DNA of 64,000 bases from contig NZ_BCUT01000001.1 in NCBI RefSeq assembly GCF_001591365.1, forward strand, positions 496,001 through 560,000. Reading direction: 5' to 3'. A model generated the notes under the pieces. It was given only the letters and a program-made list of their open reading frames with translations, did no database searches and was not told where the DNA came from. The translations under genes were made by a program, and so were the position numbers. This document shows, in pieces, positions 52,734 through 60,900 of this stretch. Each line of letters starts with the position of its first letter. Position 1 is the stretch's first letter. The DNA is from Variovorax paradoxus NBRC 15149 (GTDB taxonomy: Bacteria > Pseudomonadota > Gammaproteobacteria > Burkholderiales > Burkholderiaceae_C).

Positions 52734-53177
52734 GTGGCGGCACAACATCTGGACATCGCCCAAGTGGCACAGCAATCCGGCGTCCCCGCATCGACGCTGC
52801 GCTTCTACGAGGAAAAGGGGCTCATCGCCTCCACCGGCCGGCACGGCCTGCGCCGCCTGTTCGGTGCCGGCGTGCTGGAACGCCTCGCGCTCATCGCGGT
52901 GGGACGCGCCGCGGGCTTCTCGCTCGACGAGATCGCGCGCATGTTCGCGCCCGAGGGCGCACCGCGCATCGACCGGCAAATGCTCGCCGCCAAGGCCGAA
53001 GAGCTCGACCGCACCATCCGCAAACTGAGCGCCATGCGCGACGGCCTGCGGCACGCGGCGGCCTGCCCCGCGCCCAGCCACATGGAGTGCCCGACCTTCA
53101 GGCGCATCGTCCGCGCCGCGGCCTCCGGCGCCATTGGCGCACGCGAAAAAAAGAAGGCGCCGAAGTTGCCGAATTAG
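52734..53177 (+). CDS. MerR-family transcriptional regulator
   Basis: A 147-residue MerR protein: winged helix-turn-helix IAQVAQQSGVPASTLRFYEE and KGLIASTGRHGLRRLFG, then the coiled-coil dimerisation helix RQMLAAKAEELDRTIRKLSA. The effector tail has two Cys (AAACPAPSHMEC), not the four-Cys cluster of SoxR, so a redox iron-sulfur sensor is unlikely although the operator is SoxR-like. Start is a GTG. Binding of a thiol-reactive compound is possible but unproven. Confidence 0.82.
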   Translation: MAAQHLDIAQVAQQSGVPASTLRFYEEKGLIASTGRHGLRRLFGAGVLERLALIAVGRAAGFSLDEIARMFAPEGAPRIDRQMLAAKAEELDRTIRKLSAMRDGLRHAAACPAPSHMECPTFRRIVRAAASGAIGAREKKKAPKLPN

Positions 53178-53332
53178 GTGCTGCCTCGTGCTGCACCCGG
53201 CTGCCAGACAGCCTCCTACAACACGACGGTCTCTTGGCCGATGCGGCGCGGATTTTCTGGATCGAAAGTTGCAACCCTGGGCACTGCAATCTATGCCGTC
53301 ATCCCCCAGAAATGCCGGCCGGAGACTTTTCC

Positions 53333-53671
53333 ATGGTGAGCGCCAATCCAGTTATTTCGTCGGATCGTGTCGAGGGGACATCCGTCTACAACACGTCGGG
53401 AGACAAGCTCGGCAGCATCGATGAACTCATGATCGACAAGATCTCGGGCCAGGTCCGCTATGCCGTGTTGGAGTTCGGCGGCTTCCTGGGCATGGGCACG
53501 GACCGCTATCCGCTCCCCTGGTCCATGCTGAAGTACGACACCTCGCAGGACGGCTATGTGGTGCCGTTGACCAAGGCGCAGATCGAAGGTGCGCCCAAGT
53601 ATGCGAGCGACCGCGTGCCCGAGTACGACGATACGTACAGCGGGACGGTGGACAAGTACTACGGGCTTTGA
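53333..53671 (+). CDS. PRC-barrel domain protein
   Basis: A 112-residue soluble PRC-barrel protein: VYNTSGDKLGSIDELMIDKI, VRYAVLEFGGFLGMGTDRYP and SMLKYDTSQDGYVVPLTKAQ follow the pattern of stress-type PRC-barrel proteins. Its ATG has GGAG eight bases upstream. A TCCTAC motif is 114 bp upstream. Function unknown; often in the same regulon as CBS and hemerythrin proteins. Confidence 0.82.
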   Translation: MVSANPVISSDRVEGTSVYNTSGDKLGSIDELMIDKISGQVRYAVLEFGGFLGMGTDRYPLPWSMLKYDTSQDGYVVPLTKAQIEGAPKYASDRVPEYDDTYSGTVDKYYGL

Positions 53672-53735
53672 AAGCCCACGGCCGTCCGTAGCCTCACCGG
53701 ATACGGCGGCTGCTGCCATCGCCGCCGGGCGGCGG

Positions 53736-53855
53736 TCAGTCGCCGAACCAGAACACGAGCCAGGACGACAGCGCCGTCAAGGTGGTCATCAGGAGGAGCG
53801 TATCCTTCTGCCGCAACAGGCCGCGGCGGCACAGTTGGCTCAAGTTCGACAGCAT
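53736..53855 (-). CDS. 39-residue single-pass membrane protein
   Basis: A tiny protein: a basic N-terminal part (LSQLCRRGLLRQKD) and one hydrophobic helix (TLLLMTTLTALSSWLVFWFG). AGGAG lies six bases before the ATG at 53855, better than for the alternative start at 53918, which would give 60 residues. Below the usual length for automated calls, but the ribosome-binding site and helix make it credible. Confidence 0.6.
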   Translation of the reverse strand: MLSNLSQLCRRGLLRQKDTLLLMTTLTALSSWLVFWFGD

Positions 53856-54500
53856 CTTGGTCTCCTCGCGGGTTTGGCCCTTTCCGGGAGTGTCGATCGC
53901 TTGGTTGACATTCGTCAATTAGGGCGATAGTTCAAAGCAGGGATCAACACGCCGCGCGGACAGCCCCTTGATTGCCATCGAAGTGACCCAGTCAAAGTCG
54001 GCGGAATTCAACAGCCAAGGCCACCATCACGTAAGCAGGCAAGCACGCCTTTCCACGCGCGACTCCTCGATGTTCGGCATGCCGAACATCGAGGAGTGAA
54101 GGAGAAGAGCGATACCACGCGAATCGAGTCTGCGAACAATCCATCCTCGCTCGGGCGCGATAGCACCGGGCGAACGGACGCAGAGGCAACGGCAGCGAGC
54201 GCGAGCCAACACGCGGAATCCCTGACGAAAGGAACGGCCCCAAAAAGCCCCTCGACCCTCGAGAACCGCCGAGCCGGATGCATGTTCAAATCGACCAAGT
54301 GCTGGCCGTCGAGGTCTCGGTAACTGTCGTCGGAAGATGCCAAGGCCGCCCGGCCACGAGTCATCGCGAGCGGGAAGTGCATACGACCTACGGCCGGACA
54401 TCCCGAACACATCTTCACTTATTCCGCGCGAGAGCTCCTCGGGCTCTTGCACACAAGACACACCGAAGATCGCCCTCGGGAAGACTCGCCTGCTCCCTCC
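53856..54500. other. accessory gap with no recognised gene
   Basis: Contains the 36-bp palindrome at 54062-54097. Open frames of 136 and 144 codons occur on the minus strand over 54008-54461 but overlap each other in different frames, lack ribosome-binding sites and match nothing I know. The plus strand has only short frames. Composition is less G+C-rich than the flanks, which fits acquired or eroded DNA. Confidence 0.5.
54062..54097. repeat. perfect 36-bp palindrome
   Basis: Two 18-bp arms, the left being ACTCCTCGATGTTCGGCA, meet without a loop and match exactly. It has no following T-run, so it is not an ordinary terminator. It could be a dimer-of-dimers regulator site, a recombination site or the end of an eroded element. 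It lies alone in the gap at the left edge of the XRE-regulator stretch. Confidence 0.85.
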
Positions 54501-55172
54501 TCACTCGCGCAGTGTGAACACCACTGACAGGTAGGACACCGGCTGGACCTCTATCACCTCGATGCCGTGCAGCGCGGTCGCATCGAACAGCAGCGAGTCC
54601 CCCGCCCTCACCGCAGCTGTCTTGGCACCGTAGCGGTAGGTCACTTCCCCGGACAGGAAGTACAGGAACTTGAGGCCCGGGTGTTGGAAGGTCACGTAGG
54701 GATCGGCACCGGGCAACAGCGTGACCAGATAGGGCTCAACAAACAGGTTGCCCGAAAGGAGGTGCCCCAGCAGTTCGTAGCGGTAGTCCGCGACCGCGCC
54801 GACCCGATCGACAACAACGCCCTTCCCCGCACGCACATGAGAGAAGTCCGTGCGGCGCGCCTGATCTCCGAAGAAGCGCGACACCGGCACATGCAACCCC
54901 TGCGCAACGCGCTCCAAGGTCTCCACCGACGGTGACACCAGACCACGCTCGATGCGCGAAAGCATCGAAGCAGAGACCCCCGAGGCCTTTGCCAGCGAAC
55001 CAGCCGACATCTCAGCCGCCATGCGAAGCGCCCTCACCTGCGCGCCGATGCGCGCCGCAGACATGCTGCGCACGACCGGCGTTGACTGCCGCGGCAGAAA
55101 ATGCGTCACCGAGCGCGGAAGCCGCAACGGTCGTGCCGTTGGAAGAGGCGAGGCAAGCTGTCGACGCGTCAT
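54501..55172 (-). CDS. XRE-family regulator with cupin domain (copy 1)
   Basis: A 223-residue regulator: XRE helix-turn-helix (IGAQVRALRMAAEMSAGSLA, then GVSASMLSRIERGLVSPSVE) at residues 41-95, then a cupin domain (from about residue 140) ending in the beta-barrel GDSLLFDATALHGIEVIEVQ. The cupin is expected to bind a small effector. It has a close paralogue at 56537 in the opposite orientation (about 30 differences over 223 residues, counted by eye). Confidence 0.88.
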   Translation of the reverse strand: MTRRQLASPLPTARPLRLPRSVTHFLPRQSTPVVRSMSAARIGAQVRALRMAAEMSAGSLAKASGVSASMLSRIERGLVSPSVETLERVAQGLHVPVSRFFGDQARRTDFSHVRAGKGVVVDRVGAVADYRYELLGHLLSGNLFVEPYLVTLLPGADPYVTFQHPGLKFLYFLSGEVTYRYGAKTAAVRAGDSLLFDATALHGIEVIEVQPVSYLSVVFTLRE

Positions 55173-55233
55173 TGGAATTCGCTGGCAAGCCGCGATGCGG
55201 ATTGCAAACTAAGAGATCTGCACCAGAGAAGAA

Positions 55234-55252
55234 GTTATGAGTTAAAGATAAC
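55234..55252. promoter_or_regulatory. inverted repeat in the divergent XRE intergenic region
   Basis: GTTAT-N9-ATAAC in an A+T-rich stretch between the divergent regulator genes at 55172 and 55290; a candidate operator of one of them. Weak by length alone. Confidence 0.3.
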
Positions 55253-55289
55253 GTGGTTTTAATTGTCTCCAAATCCGAGCCTTCTGTCC

Positions 55290-55610
55290 ATGCAGAAGCA
55301 AGTCACGCGGAGAGGAAGGCCACTTGGGGCAACCACATTTGAGGTCGAGCCGGCCCTTGCATTTGGCGCCGTCGTGAGAGCGCTGCGAACGGCGGATGGT
55401 GTCGGACAGGAAGCATTGGCCCACCAAGCAGGCATCGAACGGTCGCACATGGGAAAAATCGAGCGCGGTGAACACATGCCAACACTCGCCATGATCCTGC
55501 GCATCGCGAACGCTCTCGGTCGTACTGCTGGCGAACTGCTGCTCGAAACCGAGTCCGTTTTGACCGAGCAGCAAAATGCCGGGCAGCAGTCGCAAGCAAC
55601 GGACGCTTAG
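55290..55610 (+). CDS. XRE-family helix-turn-helix protein
   Basis: A 106-residue regulator that is little more than one XRE domain: FGAVVRALRTADGVGQEALA, HQAGIERSHMGKIERGEHMP and LAMILRIANALGRTAGELL. The ATG at 55290 is the likely start; an in-frame TTG at 55263 adds nine residues. Without an effector domain it may be a phage- or element-type repressor or a part of a toxin-antitoxin-like switch, but no toxin gene adjoins. Confidence 0.75.
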   Translation: MQKQVTRRGRPLGATTFEVEPALAFGAVVRALRTADGVGQEALAHQAGIERSHMGKIERGEHMPTLAMILRIANALGRTAGELLLETESVLTEQQNAGQQSQATDA

Positions 55611-56067
55611 TCCGTGGGTCGAGTGGTCGAGTTACTCAGGGCCACCACCAACACCAAGAACGGTCGAAACCTAGCATCCATGCGGGTTTCGGCCTTTTTC
55701 CTTGTGGCAGAGCCATGCGACCGAGCGGTCGGAGCTGGAGGCCTTTTCGTTTAGGGAGGGCCCGTTCTCTTCGCGCCGCCCCTTGATTGTGCGCAGCTTC
55801 GGAAGCTGGTGCCGGATCTTGCGCCCCCAGTTGTAGACCGCGTGCGTTTGGTTGCGGCGCAACAATCAGGATGAGAAGAGCGCGTCAAACAAGATGAGAA
55901 GGATGGCATGGGCGGGAGGTCGGCGGGCATAGTCCGACGAACTCCCGCCCACGCCGGCGACGGGCTCCCTGCGGGGCACCTTGTCGAATAGATGCCTGCA
56001 CTGCCTGTCGATCGTCGGAGGATTACTCGGCTCGGCGACGTACTTTGCCTGAGTGTGACGGGGGCTG
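55611..56067. other. gap between XRE genes, no recognised gene
   Basis: 457 bp of lower coding quality. A 64-codon minus-strand frame (55671-55865) is open but shows no family or ribosome-binding site. Nothing else is evident. Confidence 0.45.
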
Positions 56068-56373
56068 TTAGCTGGCTCGGCGGCCACGCTTGACCACCCG
56101 CGCGGGCAGCGTTTCCACAAGTTGCGAGACCGAGACCTCCAGGCCGCCGGCCAGCCTCCAAATGTTGAAGAGCGACAAGTTGCGCTCGCCTCGTTCAACA
56201 GAACCAACGTAATTGGGGTGCAAGCCGGCCAACTCCGCAAGTTGCTCGATCGTGATGAGGCGGTCGTGCCGTAAGGCGCGCAGATGCTCGCCAAATGCTT
56301 GTTGCAGACGCTCCAGCTCTTTGCTGGACACAGAGTCCAGTGGCTGGGGCTTGTTTGCAACTACTCGGGGCAT
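56068..56373 (-). CDS. XRE-family helix-turn-helix protein
   Basis: A 101-residue regulator with a single XRE domain (FGEHLRALRHDRLITIEQLA, ELAGLHPNYVGSVERGERNL and LFNIWRLAGGLEVSVSQLVE). The tail ends in RVVKRGRRAS. It is unlike the helix-turn-helix gene at 55290 in detail. Divergent from the paralogous cupin regulator at 56537 with a palindrome between them. Confidence 0.78.
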   Translation of the reverse strand: MPRVVANKPQPLDSVSSKELERLQQAFGEHLRALRHDRLITIEQLAELAGLHPNYVGSVERGERNLSLFNIWRLAGGLEVSVSQLVETLPARVVKRGRRAS

Positions 56374-56409
56374 GCGCCCAAGTTTTCAATCTCCAACACT
56401 AAGAGTACA

Positions 56410-56424
56410 CAAACTATCAGTTTG
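56410..56424. promoter_or_regulatory. palindromic candidate operator between divergent XRE genes
   Basis: CAAACT-ATC-AGTTTG is a perfect 15-bp dyad with a 3-bp centre, in the A+T-rich space between genes at 56373 and 56537. It fits a site for one of the two flanking regulators. Confidence 0.45.
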
Positions 56425-56536
56425 GTTAGGAGGCGGATTCTGGCAAACTAGCTGAAAATAAAACGCAAAGTGTGTTTTGTTTCGATCAAGTTTCTTCCTT
56501 CGACAACTCAACTATCTGGAGCGGAGTGAGATTCAA

Positions 56537-57208
56537 ATGGCGCGTCGACAGCTCGCTTCGCCTCTGCCAACGGCTCACCCGTTGCGCTTGCCAGCGTCGG
56601 TGACGCGTGTCCGGCCACGGCAACCCGCACCTGTTGTGCGCAGCCTCTCCGCAGCCCGCATCGGCGCGCAGGTGCGGGCGCTGCGCATGGCGGCCGAGGT
56701 GTCTGGCGGCGAACTGGCCAAGACCTCGGGGATTTCTGCGTCGATGCTTTCTCGCATCGAGCGCGGGCTGGTCTCGCCTTCGGTGGAGACACTGGAGCGC
56801 CTGGCGCAGGGGCTGCACGTGCCGACCTCACGCTTCTTCAGTGACCAGGCGCGGCGCACTGACTTTTGCCATGTGCGTGCAGGACATGGTGTCTTGGTCG
56901 ATCGCATCGGCGCGGTGGCGGACTACCGCTACGAGCTGCTGGGCCACCTGCTGTCGGGTAACCTGTTCGTCGAGCCCTACCTGGTCACATTGCTGCCCGG
57001 CGCCGATCCCTACGTGACCTTCCAGCACCCCGGCTTGAAGTTCCTGTACTTCCTCTCCGGGGGGGTCACCTACCGCTATGGCGGCAAGTCAGTCGGGGTG
57101 AGGGCTGGGGACTCGCTGCTGTTCGAAGCGACCGCACTGCATGGGATCGAGGCCATTCACACTCAGCCGGTCTCTTACCTGTCCGTAGTGTTCACGCTGC
57201 GAGAGTAG
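56537..57208 (+). CDS. XRE-family regulator with cupin domain (copy 2)
   Basis: A 223-residue paralogue of the gene at 54501, with the same XRE (residues 41-95) and cupin layout; the central HLLSGNLFVEPYLVTLLPGA and the following PDPYVTF-type region are identical in both copies (ADPYVTFQHPGLKFLYFLSG). Differences concentrate in the N-terminal 30 residues and the last 50. Start ATG at 56537; a longer frame runs upstream but without a ribosome-binding site. The pair is in inverted orientation about 1.4 kb apart. Confidence 0.88.
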   Translation: MARRQLASPLPTAHPLRLPASVTRVRPRQPAPVVRSLSAARIGAQVRALRMAAEVSGGELAKTSGISASMLSRIERGLVSPSVETLERLAQGLHVPTSRFFSDQARRTDFCHVRAGHGVLVDRIGAVADYRYELLGHLLSGNLFVEPYLVTLLPGADPYVTFQHPGLKFLYFLSGGVTYRYGGKSVGVRAGDSLLFEATALHGIEAIHTQPVSYLSVVFTLRE

Positions 57209-57317
57209 GCTGTTCTGGCGGCACTGCCGCGCTGCGGGGCGACACGGATCCTCAATCGTCGGCGCCTTCGCAAGCCAAACTCCGGCGGCAACACTCAGCA
57301 GCACAAAGAATGAATAA

Positions 57318-57560
57318 GCTTCGGGGTGGGGGGCGGCGCCCGGAACAGCGCATGGCGGCAGCGGTTCCAGTCACAGCAAGCGGCCACGATGTTGGAAGCA
57401 ATGGTGCGCCCGCCATCGATCTTCGCGGGTCAGGTGCTCGGCCGTCAGCCGAACCATTCGCGCCCGGTCGGGCGAGATGCCATGCGCCACTGCGAACGCT
57501 TTCGCGTCTGCGCGCTACATCGGGTGCAGACAGCAAAAACAAAGGTGGCCTTGAGCCCAG
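57318..57560 (-). pseudogene. HNH endonuclease remnant, frameshifted
   Basis: On the minus strand, VCTRCSAQ, then AHGISPDRARMVRLTAEHL, then IDGGRTIASNIVAACCDWNR appear in three different frames over about 240 bp. Together they resemble a small HNH endonuclease (TAEHL, DGG, NIVAAC and the flanking Cys pairs). At least two frameshifts separate the blocks (one near 57425), so the gene is dead. Confidence 0.6.
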
Positions 57561-57942
57561 AAAGCGCTCTCGCGGAGCGCGCAGAGGTTGGTTCTGTGCG
57601 TCATAAGATTTCACGTTGAAGTGATCCCCCGTGGCGCTTGGCGCAACTCGGGCGCCGGCGGCTTGGCCGGCTGGCGGTGCACCGACGTTGCGTCGGCGCT
57701 GTCGAGATTCTCAGGTCCCGAACAGTTTGAAGTTTATTGCGGCGCCAACATCATGAGTGCCGATCATTTCCGACGACGTCCAACACACCTCTGCTTCGGC
57801 GTCCCGCTGCTCAACCATGAGTCGACTTCGCTCAAGTAGTTCTCGACCTCGCTCAGCCAAGTCTCCGACAGCGGCGGATCTCTGAACTACGTCCAGTCGG
57901 CCGCACTCCGCTACTCTGCAAACGATTCGATGAATCAAGCTC
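57561..57942. other. gap before the MalQ-TreY gene, no recognised gene
   Basis: 382 bp downstream of the HNH remnant and of the treY stop. A 90-codon minus-strand frame (57711-57983) overlaps the treY end, lacks a ribosome-binding site and matches nothing known to me. No clear terminator for treY was seen. Confidence 0.45.
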
Positions 57943-60900
57943 CTATTTTTGGAAGATAGCCCAAGGCATGCGGCAGAACGCATCTTTCAGCGAGACGACG
58001 CGATCCTCGGCAGCCAGCGATTCGCCGGTGAGCACGTTCACCAGCGTTGCGCCTCCGAGATCCTCAGGCAACACCACCCTCGTCCCCCTCCACGCCTCCG
58101 CATCGGGAAGCACCGGCACACCATCCGCCCCGGCGCACGCAATCCCCGCAAACAACCGCCCCGCCATCACCACCAGCGTCCGCCCTTCGTGCCTGCGCGC
58201 AAAGGCCACCACATGCCGCGCCAGCGGCCCTTCGACCGCGAGCCCTTCGTAGCTGCCTTCGCGGAATAGTTCCGCATGCGAGCGCCGCATCGACAGCAGC
58301 CGCCAGATGAACCAGAGCTTCGCGCGGCCATCGTGCGGCGACCCGGCCAGCGCCTGCACGCGCGCAGCAAGGTCGTGCCCGCCTGCCATCGCCTGGAGCT
58401 CATCGAGCCGACGGCTGCGCAGTTCATAGTCCACCGGCCGCCGGTTGTCGGGATCGACCAGGCTCAGGTCGATCAGCTCGCTTCCTTGATAGAGATCCGG
58501 CACGCCCGGCGAGCCGTACTTCAGCAGCGTGAGCGTCAAGCCGTTCCACGCACCGAACCATGACAAGCGATCGGCCAGGCGCTGGATGTCCGCAAGGCAG
58601 CCGTCCTTCGACAGGTCCGAGAGGATCCGCTGCACCAGGCCTTCGAGCGCCGCTTCGTACGGTGCATCGGGCTGGGTCCAGCGCGTGTGGAGCTTGGCTT
58701 CGCGCGCGGCCTTCTGCATGTACTGCCACACACGCGCGGCATAGGCCGGCACGTCGGCAGCATCGAGGCCGCCGAAGGGCAAGGTGCCGAGCAGGGTCTG
58801 GTAGAGCAGGTATTCGTCGGCGCGCGAAGGCGCTGCCTCCGCCTGCTCGCCGCCGCGGCACAGCGCGTGCCAGCGCGCGAGCGCGTCGCGCCACTCGCTG
58901 GGCATTTCGGAGAGCACGTCGATGCGGTTGCGCACCTCTTCCGATCGCTTGTTGTCGTGCGTGGAGGTCGCGAGCATGGTGTGCGGCCAGTGCCGCGCGC
59001 GGTCGGCGCTCAATGCATGGAACTCGGGCACGTCGAAACCGAACTGGTCCGGCTCGCCGCCGACCTCATTGAGCGAACTGAGCGGAAAGTAGCGGTAGAA
59101 CGAGGTGTCCTCCACGCCCTTGGCCGCGACCGGCGCGCTGAACTGCTGGAAGCGCATCGCGAACCGGCGCACGCGCCCGGCCAGCGCCGGTGGCGCATGC
59201 GCGGCCGCGGCCTCGCCGCGCAGCGAGCGGCGCACGAAGGCGAAGACGGAGCGGTCGGCATCGACACTCTGGCGCTCGGCCGCCTCGGTGGCGGCGTCGA
59301 TGAAATGCGCGTCCTGCGCGGAGGGTGCGTCGACGATGTAGGTGCGGTAGACCGGCATGCAGGCCGCCACTTCGGCGAGCGCGCGGCGCAGCGCGTTGAG
59401 CGTGTAGTCGCGTGTGCCGCGGTCGGCCCGCGCAATCCTGAGCAGTTCGGAGGAGAGCACGTTGAGCTCCGACGACAGCGCGCTGCGCATGACCTCGCGC
59501 TTGCCGGCCCTTGCGACCGAGCCGAAGTCCTGCGCCTCGCCCGTGAAGCCATGCCAGGCCTGCCGCAGGGCGTCGGCCGCGGCGGTGTCCACGAGCACGC
59601 CGTTGGCCACGTTGGCAAAGCGGTAGCCGGTGGTGCCGTGCACATGCCATTCGGCGGGCACCTCTTCTTCCGAGGCGGCGATCTTCTCGGCCACCACGTA
59701 CAGCGGGCGCGCCGGCCGTCCATCGGGGCCGGTAGCCGGCAGCACGATGCCCGCGCGGCGCGCATAGCCTTCCTGCAGCTGCCGGAAGTAGCGCGCAGGG
59801 TCGTACAGGCCATCGGGATGGTCGATGCGCAGGCCGTCCACCACGCCGGCCGCGGCAAGGTCGAGCGCGAAGGACTGGGTGGCCTCGAACACCTCGTCGC
59901 GTTCCATGCGCACCGCCGCCAGGTCGTTGATGTCGAAGAAGCGCCGGTAGTTGATTTCGTCGGCCGCCACGCGCCAGTAGGCGAGCCGGAAGGCCTGCAG
60001 GTCGATGAGCCGGTGCAGCTGGTCGCGCGCCTCTTCCGACGCCAGGTTGAACTCCGCCACCGCGGCCAGCACGGCGCGCGCGAGCGACGGATGCGCCTCT
60101 GCCAGATGCGCGAGGCGGGCCTTGAACAGTTCCTTGTCGCGCACGCGCTCGGTGCATTCGGCGGGCGTCTGCGCACGGCGGCTGGGCAGGTGGCCGAAGG
60201 CGGCCGAGAGGCTGGCGAGCTGCGCTGCGAGCATCGGGTCCTTCAGGTGCGGCAATGCGCATGCAAGAACCACGGGATAGCTTTCGGGCGCCAGCGGAAA
60301 CCGGTGGTCGAAGTAGCGCAGCGCGAAGCTGCCGTGCGCCGCTTCGAAGTGCAGCGCCAGCTCCCCGCTCGCGAGCACCTCGCCATAGTGCCCGCCAAGC
60401 ACCGGCAGCAGCACCTTGCCGGCCAGCTCCTTGTTGAGCGGCTGCCAGTCGATGTCGAAGTGATGCGCGAAGAGCGAGGCCGGGCCGTTCTCCAGCACGT
60501 CCATCCACCAGGCGTTGTCGGCGCCGAGCACGCCCATGTGGTTGGGCACCATGTCGAGCAGCTGCCCGAGGCCGTGCGCCTGCAGCGCCGCGACGAAGCG
60601 CGCAAAGCCCTCGGCGCCGCCGAGCTCGGGATTGACCTCGGCATGGGCCACCACGTCGTAGCCGTGCGTGCTGCCCGCGCGGGCGCGCTGGATGGGCGAG
60701 CAATACACATGGCTCACGCCGAGCTGCGCGAGATAGGGCAGCACGCGGATCGCATCGTCGAAGCCGAAGCCCTGGTGGAACTGCAGGCGGTAGGTGGCCC
60801 TCGGCACGCGCGCCTGCAGCAGCGTGGACGGCGCCGCTTCCGCGCGCAGGCTGCGGCGCGGGCGAATCGCGCGCAGGTGTTCCGTGAGCCCCTGCATCGC

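Noticed and set aside
54008-54461. Minus-strand frames of 136 and 144 codons
   Set aside because: They overlap in different frames, show no ribosome-binding site and no recognisable domain.
55671-55865. 64-codon minus-strand frame between the XRE genes
   Set aside because: No ribosome-binding site, no similarity and an implausible composition.
57711-57983. 90-codon minus-strand frame next to the treY stop
   Set aside because: Overlaps the end of treY in another frame and has no ribosome-binding site; kept only as a remark in the gap entry.
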